DNA of 16,560 nt from Rhodocollybia butyracea (taxonomy: Eukaryota; Basidiomycota; Agaricomycetes; Agaricales; Omphalotaceae). This document shows positions 1 to 8,311 of the stretch, in pieces. The notes beneath the pieces were generated by a model. That model ran no database searches. It worked only from the letters and a program-made list of their open reading frames with translations, and had not been told where the DNA came from. Position numbers and translations under genes: made by a program. The stretch covers positions 1 through 16,560 of the forward strand of contig JADNRY010001133.1 of assembly GCA_015501585.1 (NCBI GenBank), in the 5' to 3' direction. Position 1 is the first letter of the stretch; every line of letters begins with the position of its first letter.

Positions 1-162
1 TGGATCCCTCAGCACGAGCAACTTGGGCTTCAATGGAACTTCCGTTGGAAGCAACACTGTCGTTCCCAGTGGCTCCAACTGGAATAGCACAAACGGCCCT
101 TCTGCGGTGCAGAAGCATACAACGCAGCAATGTCTGCGGCGAATGTCTCTTCTAGCCAATGA
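1..162 (+). CDS. 3' end of an unrecognised Ser/Thr/Asn-rich, probably secreted protein (partial)
   Basis: The frame is open from the first base and reads a low-complexity Gly/Ser/Asn/Thr-rich stretch containing NGTS and NST, which are potential N-glycosylation sequons. This composition is typical of the C-terminal tail of fungal extracellular or wall proteins. In the original frame the ORF runs to 316, but the sequence after about 165 is T-rich and looks like 3' UTR. A switch of reading frame near 101-106 (net -1 or +2) gives an Ala/Ser-rich end, GAEAYNAAMSAANVSSSQ, and a TGA at 160-162. I prefer that end because it matches the tail composition and the UTR-like sequence behind it. No catalytic domain lies inside the window, so the family is unknown. 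The frame switch could be a sequence error. Confidence 0.35.
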
Positions 163-572
163 TTGGTATTTCATTGGGACTTTGTGTTTTATGGACTGTT
201 ATCGTTTGAGTCCGTTGCCTTATGGACGGTTTGTGACCTTTGTGGACAATCTGTACCTATACCATTCGATATGTGTTAGTTTATTTGGTTTAATCGACGA
301 AAATTTAGCTGTGTAGAAGGAAGTGCCAGTCACCACTGCGCGTTGAGGTTAGATGCCCGCGGCACATATTCCAGGCGCAATATGTGTAGCGTGGAACCCG
401 GCTGTTTCTAAATGGGACGTGCCGGTTAAACCTACCTACTACTACCACTGAGATTTCAAGGCGCAAGCCTCACCTTCCAAATTTGGGTCGTGGGAACAAT
501 TGGATTGGGTTTATAAGCCTCGATTTGTGATCCGGACTCTTTGGAAGCTACCATGATGGTGCCCCCCTTGCC
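163..572. other. Intergenic / 3' UTR, no gene seen
   Basis: The first part (about 163-320) is T-rich and resembles a fungal 3' UTR. The rest contains a perfect 8-bp inverted repeat, CACATATT at 363-370 and AATATGTG at 379-386, with an 8-nt loop. I see no convincing ORF, tRNA or repeat family here. Confidence 0.4.
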
Positions 573-1269
573 ATGAAGCTCAGCCCGGTCCTAGGTGTGG
601 CTGGTAGGTGGCCATGTTTCTTCGTCACATACTCTTCTGACGACCGTGTACTAGGCGGCATTGTATCGAGTTCCCATTGTGGAGCATCGTTTGCTCTCCT
701 GTTCGATGGCAGGTTGAGCTCTTTGTGTCCTCCTGTATAAATTGCAGGTGGATTACGTTCCTTTTGCCTTAGCGCAGATTGAACACGATATTCCTTCTCT
801 GGATTCCAGCGGAGGATTGATTCGACAGACTTGGCAGATGTCCAGACTGAGAATCGCATGGCCAATGGCCGTGACTGAAGTCGCTATCAGATTGATAGCT
901 ATTCGGCGCCCGCAAGGGCAACCCTCGCAACCTTTAATCTTAGGTGTGTAGGTGATTATAGCGAGTGGAACAACACCACGCGCTGTGAAGGGGGGGGACA
1001 AATCCCCTCGTTCGCACCGAAGCAACCAAACTCTTCGGTGCAGATCGACCAAGGTTCTGTATGGCTATCCGGACGGTCCCATGGGTACGTTGATCTGTAT
1101 CTTCCATGTCTTGTTTTATCTGATGTCATTGCTTAGTCGCTCAGCCTTCATTGAAGGAACTCAACCATCCAGATGGATCGTTGAACGTCCGTTTGGAGGT
1201 GCAACAAATTAATTATCCAGGTCATTCCCGGTATCCTCCGTATCATCGCCAGGTCAAGGAGCTGTGTAT
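573..1269 (+). pseudogene. Possible eroded coding sequence, unrecognised
   Basis: From the ATG at 573 one plus-strand frame reads coding-like residues (FFVTYSSDDRVLGG..., later CVGDYSEWNNTTRCEGGG) as far as about 1085. It is interrupted by TAA at 738 and TGA at 780 and 876. A plausible intron follows (GTACGT at about 1085 to TTAG at about 1140). After it, a frame reading AQPSLKELNHPDGSLNVRLE continues to a stop at about 1269, but joining the two needs a one-base shift. The opposite strand also has long open frames over the same DNA (865-548 and 1052-753), one of them Lys/Glu/Arg-rich, so even the coding strand is not settled. I recognise no family. It could be a decayed secreted-protein gene or chance open frames. 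Confidence 0.2.
857..1041. repeat. Cluster of short perfect hairpins
   Basis: Four compact inverted repeats lie in about 185 bp. They are 857-863/867-873 (7 bp with one G-T), 883-889/893-899 (7 bp, 3-nt loop), 908-911/916-919 (GCCC-GCAA-GGGC, a GNRA-type tetraloop) and 1014-1022/1033-1041 (9 bp perfect, 10-nt loop). A G-run and C-run pair near 990-1008 could add a fifth. The inverted repeats are directly visible; an RNA function is only a possibility. Confidence 0.35.
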
Positions 1270-1674
1270 ATAGGAGGGTGCCTTGATAGTGTAGATGCCT
1301 GTGTTCGAAACTGCTTACAGCTGGGTAGCCTTCGAATAGAGATGTTTCCGCTGTCTTTTTGCCTGTGCTTGAGTGCTGCGGTTGACCTGAACTGCCAGTG
1401 TGAATAGAACGAACAGACTGAGAATTGTAAAGGATATTTATCGTTCTGGTTGTATGTTGCTCCACCGAACTTCAGCTTGATATTTTGGAACAATGTGTAT
1501 TCTCTTAGCACTGTTAACACCCATGCCAGGGGTATGTTTCTACGACGACTTGGAGCAAATAAGGGCTTGCGGGTCGATGAGATTCAAGTACTAAGACGAA
1601 CAGGCTCGCCACGTCAAAAGCCATATTATAGAAGAAATAACGAGAGAAGCCGCAGCACATACTACAGACGTTTC
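1270..1674. other. No supportable gene
   Basis: Open frames exist on both strands (plus 1450-1713 and minus 1520-1254, for example), but none has a recognisable domain. The plus-strand one runs into the terminal repeat of the element at 1675. I see no RNA gene here. Confidence 0.4.
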
Positions 1675-1749
1675 AAAAATTCTTGTCCCACGGGCCAAAA
1701 ACGCCAAAATTAATTCGTAAAATACAAAAAACAAAAAAAATGTTTACTG
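1675..1749 (+). repeat. Left terminal inverted repeat of the 1675-2369 element
   Basis: It matches the reverse complement of 2283-2369 almost throughout. The shared core includes CTTGTCCCACGGGCCAAAAA followed by an A-rich tract. Confidence 0.85.
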
Positions 1750-1874
1750 GTTCTTTCGTCGTATTCCATTGCTGCTACACTATGGTATACTATCACATTA
1801 GTGACTCTGTATGAATCCAACGACTTCGAGCTCAATAGGAAACTCGTGGCGCAGCGTGATGAGATATGAAGCAC

Positions 1875-2069
1875 TCATTGCTCGGCCAACCAGATGGTTT
1901 TTTTTTTGACGAAACAAAGATGGCAGAAGATTTGCTCGACGATATCTTCGAAGGTTTTTATCCTCTGGGACTTCGGGGCGACAGATAGAGCCTCGAAAAA
2001 ATGATCTTTGGACTCTGTACCACTGCTCTTCCATACCTCCTCCACTTTCATCTCATCCACTGTCTCCAC
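1875..2069 (-). CDS. Small unrecognised ORF inside the inverted-repeat element
   Basis: This is a 64-codon minus-strand frame starting METVDEMKVEEVWKSSG. It is hydrophilic and rich in Lys and Glu, and it ends just after a run of lysine codons in a nine-A tract, where a second overlapping frame carries on to about 1798. The break at a homopolymer suggests a frameshift, in which case the two frames would form one peptide. I recognise no domain and it does not look like transposase. It may be host sequence captured by the element, or chance. Confidence 0.18.
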   Translation of the reverse strand: METVDEMKVEEVWKSSGTESKDHFFEALSVAPKSQRIKTFEDIVEQIFCHLCFVKKKTIWLAEQ

Positions 2070-2282
2070 TTCATTGTTTACTCACCCTCACTGCTAATGT
2101 TTACAATTTCATCATGAACTGGGCAGCTCGAGCTTGAATTTTAATTCATAGTCAGATGTGAGAAATCATGAAAAAAGCTGTCTCTTTACCCGGTTTGTCC
2201 ATGAATGGATCATCTTTGTCTTCAGTAACGACAGTAGATAATTTAGAAGTAAAAATAAGGCCGAGAACATGTAGAACTAAGT

Positions 2283-2369
2283 CAGGAAACTTTTTTTTTG
2301 TTTTTTGTATTTTACGGATTAATTTTGGCGTTTTTGGCCCGTGGGACAAGAATTTTTTGAAAACGTCTG
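2283..2369 (-). repeat. Right terminal inverted repeat of the 1675-2369 element
   Basis: This is the inverted copy of 1675-1749. It contains GGCCCGTGGGACAAG, the reverse complement of the left core, and a longer T tract. Confidence 0.85.
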
Positions 2370-2371
2370 TA

Positions 2372-2766
2372 ACGCAAAGTCTGAAGGAATATCTCTTCAA
2401 CTAACTGCTCCTTCGAGGAAATTAGTCGCAGCGATGGGACAGCCAGTAGCTGTTCCTGTGATTTTGGGAACCGGTTTTTTTGCGATTGGTTCAACTCAAT
2501 TGGTTCTAGTTCCTGGTTCTTGTTAGCAGCGGGTGAAATATATGCATGGGTGTACACGCAGTTTTTAGTTAGTAGCAGAGGCAGAGGCAGGTTTTTAGAA
2601 ACAGTTTACAGTTTACAATCTAGTGTAGTTACTACTAAATCGCAAAGTTTTGCGAGTCACACGCTCAGTGAAAGAAGCAGGCAGATCACGATCAGCGATA
2701 ACGTGTTCATCCAAACGAGTCAACTTTACTCTTGCTTTCAACCTTCGTGTAGAACCACTTTCTATC
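2372..2766. promoter_or_regulatory. Exportin-T upstream region
   Basis: About 395 bp separate the DNA element from the exportin-T ATG. The stretch has short direct repeats (GCAGAGGCAGAGGCAGG near 2578, ACAGTTTACAGTTTACA near 2600) and ends in a pyrimidine-rich leader with TATCATGG around the start codon. No TATA box is clear. A minus-strand open frame (2557-2312) crosses the element boundary and is not supported further. Confidence 0.35.
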
Positions 2767-5700
2767 ATGGAGCAAGAACTCGACAGAGTGATACAGGCTA
2801 TCACGATTGCTTCGGATCCTTCACAGAACTCCTTGCACCAACAGGCCATAAATTATTTGAACTCCATTCAACAAAATTCTACAGAGACCTGGAGACTAGC
2901 ACTGGCTTTATTTGTGGATACTACTTCCGAGGGCGAAAGAAAACATCCTGCTCAAGCTCGGTTCTTTGCTCTGCGTGTTCTCGACGAATTCCTCGATAAT
3001 CGGTGCGTAACAAATGATCTGCAAGACCTACCCATGAAACTTATTCAGTGGCGTCCAGAGTTGAGACCTTGGAACCTGAGTCCTTTCAGATTCTCCAGCA
3101 ATCTCTTCTCTCCTACATCCAATCAGAATATGTCTATGGCTCTGCAGAAGCCAATTCCACTTGTATGTGTTTTTTGCTGCATACTTTGCTTTGTTAAACC
3201 GGTGTTTCAAGATCTACGAAACAAATTCTCTCATACGCTTACCCTCTTCTTCCTTTGCACATATGTCGATCAGTGGCAATCCTTTTTCGCCGACCTTTTC
3301 ACCTTCATACAGCCAACAACTGCGTCGTCAGAAGCTACTTTTAATCGCCATGTCTCTTTACTCTTTTTCCATCTTATCATCGAGATATCTGGCGAAGTCG
3401 CGGACCAGATGATCAAAGCTGCACGAACGCACAACGACGCCCGAGTGTCTCGAGATGGTCGCGTGCGTGATGCAGTTAGAGAACGCGACGCTGTACGAAT
3501 CAATGAAGCCGTCCTGACGATCGTAGCACAAGCCACGGAAAAGATGGCAACGATACGGAAACAAGGCTCGGGTTCGCCTCCAGATCGACAGTTAGACGAA
3601 TCGGAAGAGCTGGTCGACTGGGGTATCCGGACGTTTGCTTCATATGTCGGTACGTGTTTGAAACTAAGCTGGTAGCGTTCTCCTCGTGTTTATGAACAAG
3701 TTGTTGGCGATTGAGTTGCATACCATGCAAAATGTTGTCCCATGATTGAATAGCTGCCAGCATCGAATCTTCTTTGTCTGACACAATGTTTCGCAGGCTG
3801 GATCGATATCAAGCCTTACTGTGACGCCTACAACAGTACCACTACTCTTTACGCTTCTCGCAGACTCATCCTTGCCCATTCGGCTTGCGACCTCTGCTGC
3901 CCTGCTCCGAATCGTAGTCAAGGGGCTAAAAGAGCCAGGCGACAAACTTCAACTGATCAAAGTTCTTTCCCTGGGTCAGGTCATAGATGCACTCGAGGCG
4001 AAAACCCGAGCTCAACAGGTAGAGCGGGGAGAGAACACAGACGAAGGAGAAGAATCATACCGGGAGGCACTTGGAAAGCTTCTTAACGCGTTGGGGTTGG
4101 AATTGACGAAATTAGTGGTAAATTGAAACGTTTCTGAGATTCAAGCCCAGAACTAACAAGGCTTCAGGAATGCTCCATCGAAGAGGTAAGAGCAGAGGCA
4201 ACGAATCTTTTACAGCAGATTCTGCCAATTGTTATACGGGTCATGTCGGATGAGTATGATGACACCTGCTCGACTGTCTTCTTGCTCCTGCATACCGTCT
4301 TGAGTGCTGTAAGTGGTTTTGGCTTTCATTTTCTGTTCTCCATGTTCACACCTCCCTAGTATAAACGAACTCGGAAATCTTCTGCTAGCCCACTAGAGCC
4401 TGAGAAACGCAACTTTCTGGTATCTCTTCTGCAAGTAATTACTAGAAAAAATGAAATGGGACGTGGATGCCAACCCTACCGACATTGACGATGAGGACAA
4501 CGATGAATTCGAGAGACTTCGGAAGGTGTGCTCATTTCTTTTTAACTATAACGGCGCCGTTCATAGGCTGAATATTGTACAAAGGAACTTCGAATCTTCA
4601 TGGACTCCATCCTCGCTATCGATCAGGATCTTGTCACTGATGCTGTACGAACATTTGCCCTTACCACCATCGAGGCATACAAAAACCGCGTGGAGATGAA
4701 GTGGAACGAAGCAGAGCTGGGAATATACTTGGTGTATATCTTCGGCGAGATCAACAAAAGTGCGTTACTTATTGAAACTGGGCGCTCTGGCTGCGCTTAT
4801 TCATTGACCGTCGTATAGGTGGCGGCAAGGGGCGTGCAGCGTTCTGCCTCGCACCACCTGTACCCAAGGACGTACCCAGAGACGAACGAAAAACGATGAA
4901 TTTTGTGGAATATCCTCTAACGACTCATGGGGAGCTGATATTCTCACTGGTGCAGTGTGGGATGTCGGCGTATCCAAATGAGGACTGTCGCATTACAGTT
5001 TTTCGAGACCGTTGCTCGCTACAGCGACTTTTTCAAAGTACGAAAAGAGTGTATCGTGCCAACATTAGAAGCCATGGTTGATTCCCGGTATGTTTCCCTC
5101 CGTTACACAATGGGCTGATTCTCACATACTGCGTTTGAAAGGGGCATTCACCATCAAAATCCTACTCTTCGAAGAAGGGTGTACTATCTCTTTCATCGAT
5201 TCATCAAGGAGAGTAAGAAACGATATTCCACTAGAGTTCATACAAGATATCGCGGAGGGTATACGGGATTTACTTCCTATTGAGGTAGAGATTCCTGAAG
5301 CAGATGAAGTTGAGGTGGATATATTGTCAGATGCAGTCAAGAGCTCTGCTTTTGACGCACAACTTTACCTCTTCGAGACTCTGGGTATATTGATTTCATT
5401 GGTGTTCAGGGATCAGGCGAATCAGAAGGCTCTATTGTTAAGTTTTGTGAAACCTCTCATGCAAGAGTTGTCGGAGGCTTTGCAGGCGTCGGCAAACCTA
5501 AATATGCAGGAGCTCGTGAGTGGAGGTGCTGGTATGGGAGGGACAGAGCTCGTACCAGTGGTGAAACTGCATCATTTAATCATGGCGCTAGGGAGTATCG
5601 CGAAAGGGTTTCCGGACTACCCTTCGCCGCTTCCGCCTAATTATATCTTGCCTCCAGTCGATGCGTTTGCGGAGATCGCCCAGGCTATCCTGGTCTGTCT

Positions 5701-6777
5701 AGAAAACACAAATAGGATCAAGGTTATCAGGGATGCAGTACGGTGGTATACTGTTTTTGCTTTGCTTTGCTCTGATAATATCGATAGACACGTTTCGCTT
5801 TTGCGAGGATCTTAGCTACTGCAGGCCCACATGTTACCCACTTCATTCCCCCACTCATGGGTAATCTTCTGGTACACTTTGAGCCAACAGAGCTAGTCGA
5901 TTTTATGAATTTCATTGGTCTACTTATCCATAGACTCAAGGTACGCTTATTATGTCTTTCAGTGCATCCTCATTAAGTTCTGAATTATAGGATGATATGT
6001 TTGATGTTCTCGATGAGCTCGTCGGACCATTGACAGCACATATATCCACAACGTTGAGCCAACCAATATCGGGCTCGGACGAGCAGCGTGCACACGAAGA
6101 GACGAAAAAGGCTTATCTGGCGCTGTTGAGCAGTATCATCACAACAAAGTTACAGGGAGTGTTCATTTCATCCAGTGCGTGCTTCCTAGCATTTGACTTG
6201 TTCCATCTGTAACGGAAATTGAAATAGGAAACAACGCTTCCTTCGATTCTTTGATGGAAACGATGCGAGTGCTGGCAGAGGATGCTTCAGACTCTCCGAA
6301 CCAACGAGCCGCGTTCAACTTTTTGTCAAGATGTGTTGTGGTCTGGGCACAACCGAATCCGGCGCCTCCTGCTACCAATGGAAATAGCAATCACAACCCA
6401 TTGAACGATATGGGACTCCCTGGGTTCGAACGATATATTTATGAGCGACTGGTACCTACTGCCTTTGCCGTACCGTCGCTTCCTAACCTTAACCCTCGGG
6501 ATGGTCAAACTATTACGGTATGGTTAATTCAGCCATGAATTGAGCACGAATTGACTCTTTGTATCAGGTCCTCCACGAGATCGCCAGCTTCTTGCAAACT
6601 GTATACAAAACTCGAGGGCCCGAAGCCGAAAACTATCTCCTCACCGTGTATCTGCCTTCTCAGAATTGGCCACAGGATGCAGCGATTGACATGACAACCA
6701 AGCTGCGTGAACTGGACCAGAAAGCGTTTCGAAAATATTTCACCGACTTTGTGCGGTCCACACGACCTAACCCGTGA
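2767..6777 (+). CDS. LOS1: Exportin-T (tRNA exportin, karyopherin-beta family)
   Basis: This gene encodes the Ran-GTP dependent exportin that carries mature tRNA out of the nucleus. It starts MEQELDRVIQAI and ends FVRSTRPNP. Exons by splice sites and phase: 2767-3002, 3059-3162, 3212-3649, 3797-4117, 4168-4308, 4360-4525, 4585-4759, 4819-5087, 5142-5737, 5788-5940, 5991-6174, 6228-6517, 6568-6777. The coding sum is 3283 nt; less four surplus bases it gives 1092 codons plus TGA, within the family's usual length (about 960-1100). The exportin-1-like segment YLRNKFSHTLTLFFL begins near residue 114. Other family blocks include SYVGWIDI, MDSILAIDQDLV, FFETVARYSDFFKVRKE, VYYLFHRFIKE and FEPTELVDFMNFIGLLIHRL. 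Family blocks continue across four +1 displacements near 3811, 4444, 4986 and 5217. Introns are 49-59 nt except intron 3 (147 nt). Whether the displacements are real or sequence errors is unresolved. Confidence 0.93.
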
Positions 6778-7128
6778 CGTTACCCCGGGACTCTTTTATT
6801 CGATCCTTCCTCGTAGCAATGGAATCTGATAGCACGCTCTTTAAGAACACAAAAAGTATACCTAGCTCTATATCTCAAACGGCTTCTCCTTTTTCTTACT
6901 TATCTTCTTATCTACACGTATAATTGCTCACTCATGTTATTCTCGTACCTTGCATCTCTTCCCATTCGACTTTTGCGTTATCATGTTGTTATGCTGTTAC
7001 ATTGGTTCGTCTCGTTCGTCCATGATGAAGCTTATACTTATGATGTCTCTTAGAATTTGAAATTTGGCACAGCAGTGTCACATGCTTTTCGTAAACTTGA
7101 ACTTGAAGTTAAACCCCATCTTGATTAA
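6778..7128 (+). other. Exportin-T 3' UTR and intergenic sequence
   Basis: This is T/C-rich, low-coding sequence after the TGA, with the look of a fungal 3' UTR and polyadenylation region. I cannot point to one poly(A) site. No gene is seen. Confidence 0.5.
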
Positions 7129-7341
7129 CGTTTTAAATCACCAAGCGACAATCTTAACTTTCCGATGGTCAACATCGTGTTCGAAGACCACACCTCTGAT
7201 GGTATACTTACTCCTTCTTCGCTGGCTCCCGCGATGGCTGTGGTTCAAAGTACTCTTTCGGTGTTCGAAAAACTCTGTGCTTATGCGCAAAAGGGTAGAA
7301 ATAATTTTCTCAGCGATAGCGCTTTCATTGGTGGAAAATAG
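7129..7341 (+). CDS. Small coding-like fragment, unrecognised
   Basis: The frame is open from just after a TAA at 7126 and has an ATG at 7165. It reads MVNIVFEDHTSDGILTPSSL and then a probable helix around VVQSTLSVFEKLCAYAQKG, and stops at TAG 7339-7341 after 58 codons from the ATG. The balanced composition looks coding. In another frame the next 100 bp (about 7342-7450) also read plausibly (SMAKVDDWRQVHS...), as if a frameshift had split one gene. It lies between exportin-T and an inverted-repeat element whose left end begins within the last codons. It could be a truncated gene end or a decayed exon. I recognise no family. Confidence 0.25.
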   Translation, partial: RFKSPSDNLNFPMVNIVFEDHTSDGILTPSSLAPAMAVVQSTLSVFEKLCAYAQKGRNNFLSDSAFIGGK

Positions 7342-7435
7342 GAGTTTATCAATGGCAAAAGTTGATGACTGGCGGCAAGTCCACTCGTGTACGGTTCCCG
7401 AGCAGGCTCAGGTAGAAATCAAAAGCCTAGAGCTC

Positions 7436-7765
7436 ATGTCGGAAACTTGAAAAAAGGCTCATAAGCGCGCGCTGATTATGGGGGTTTATGACCACTTATA
7501 GCCAATTATAGGTAAATTATAGGCCAATTTTTTATTTTTTATTTTTGGCCACCCGGGGGTTTCTAGGGCGCTGACAGTATTGAAACGTCCTTGGTAACCG
7601 GTCATAATTGAATAATAATCGGCCTACAAGCAATTGTATGCCTTAAACGATCATAAATTTCAAGTCATTATCATGAACCCCCGTAATCGCCATAATCGCC
7701 GTTTTGATTATGGCGTTTATATGCGCTTACGGCCGCTTATCGGCTTTTTTCGGTTTTTCCGACAT
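7436..7765. mobile_element. Second inverted-repeat element, MITE-like
   Basis: The outer ends are inverted copies: ATGTCGGAAA at 7436-7445 and TTTCCGACAT at 7756-7765. Inside them GAAAAAAG followed by an ATAAGCG motif recurs on both sides. A subterminal pair (GATTATGGGGGTTTATGA near 7473 and TCATGAACCCCCGTAATC near 7671) is also inverted, with two mismatches. The total of 330 bp with no ORF fits a non-autonomous element. No convincing target duplication is visible, so the superfamily is unknown. The repeats differ by substitutions and small gaps, so the copy is older than the element at 1675. Confidence 0.6.
7688..7715. repeat. Perfect 10-bp hairpin inside the second element
   Basis: CGCCATAATC at 7688-7697 and GATTATGGCG at 7706-7715 are perfect complements around an 8-nt loop. 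Confidence 0.6.
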
Positions 7766-8087
7766 TATTTTTTTTTTGTCAAATCTATAACGCCGTCCGT
7801 CACACATTACATAAATATAAGAAACTAGGTTTGCTTATAGCCATGCCGCAATCTGGCTTCAGGTTCGGCGCTCGCCTATGTAGTACATAGTGGTCTTTCT
7901 TTAAGGCAGCTCTCACTTTGGACTTGCTTTCGACTAAGCTGAGGAGGATCATCAGGCTTGGATAATGAGGGACTCATCCACAACCCAGCTCGCTACCTAT
8001 CTACATGCAAATTATAAGGAGGATTGAGTGTAAACACTCTGAAGCTGAGCTGAATTATTAAGTAATGACTGGCCACTGGCCCAAGGA
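7766..8087. other. Intergenic, no gene seen
   Basis: The sequence is AT-rich at first, then mixed. No supportable ORF or RNA gene is seen. A minus-strand CTGATGA...GAAA pattern near 7930-7956 was checked as a hammerhead ribozyme and rejected. Confidence 0.4.
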
Positions 8088-8092
8088 GTAAG

Positions 8093-8306
8093 TGTTGTAG
8101 ATTTGAGTCTGTACTGGAATGTTCTAGTACTTTCTTTAGTATTACTCATTCCTTACTCAGCCTACTTACCAGTACTATGTAGAATATTCTAGAAGGTATT
8201 GTAAGTAGTATAAATACTGTAGAAGTCCTGGGGGAGACCCAGACAATTGTACTAAAGGTCTAACAACCGAGTGCACAAGTGTAACCAGATCACTTAATCC
8301 ACAACA
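8093..8306. mobile_element. Solo LTR of a retrotransposon
   Basis: This 214-bp unit starts TGTTGTAG and ends CCACAACA, giving a 6-bp terminal inverted repeat (TGTTGT/ACAACA) with canonical TG...CA ends. It is flanked by identical 5-bp copies of GTAAG at 8088-8092 and 8307-8311, the expected target duplication. A canonical TATA box lies inside. No primer-binding site, gag or pol follows, so this is a solo LTR left by recombination between two LTRs. The short length is more usual for Ty1/copia than Ty3/gypsy LTRs, but that assignment is only suggestive. The intact duplication implies a fairly recent insertion. Confidence 0.85.
8209..8216 (+). promoter_or_regulatory. TATA box of the solo LTR
   Basis: TATAAATA lies 116 bp into the LTR, a reasonable place for the retrotransposon promoter. 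It implies plus-strand orientation for the LTR. Confidence 0.5.
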
Positions 8307-8311
8307 GTAAG

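Larger units (their letters stand above)
1675..2369. mobile_element. TA-flanked terminal-inverted-repeat DNA element (Tc1/mariner-like, non-autonomous)
   Basis: The two ends are near-perfect inverted copies of about 75-87 bp. The left copy (1675-1749) begins CAGACGTTTCAAAAATTCTT and the right copy ends AAACGTCTG at 2369. The repeats differ by a few substitutions and by one-base length changes in A/T runs. Immediately outside lies TA on both sides (1673-1674 and 2370-2371), the duplication expected for Tc1/mariner-type insertion. The interior of about 530 bp is too short for a transposase and shows no DDE motif, so this is a MITE or internally deleted copy. It sits about 400 bp upstream of the exportin-T start codon and so may lie in or near that promoter. 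Superfamily assignment rests on the TA duplication and CAG...CTG ends only. Confidence 0.78.

Noticed and set aside
548..1052. Minus-strand ORFs of 99-105 codons (865-548 and 1052-753) as real genes.
   Set aside because: They overlap each other and a competing plus-strand frame, and show no domain or clear splice context. Left as an ambiguity.
3797..5220. Programmed +1 frameshifting in exportin-T.
   Set aside because: The four sites share no slippery codon or stop-codon context, and two fall in plain A runs. Sequence error or decay is simpler. Kept only as an alternative in the finding.
1300..7270. TTCGAA-type matches (for example near 1311, 6424, 7190 and 7256) as tRNA B boxes.
   Set aside because: No A box, acceptor stem or cloverleaf pairing at suitable spacing. 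One lies inside an exportin-T exon.
7930..7960. Minus-strand CTGATGA...GAAA pattern resembling a hammerhead ribozyme core.
   Set aside because: The bases between the two motifs do not form a proper stem II, and no flanking stems I and III could be drawn.
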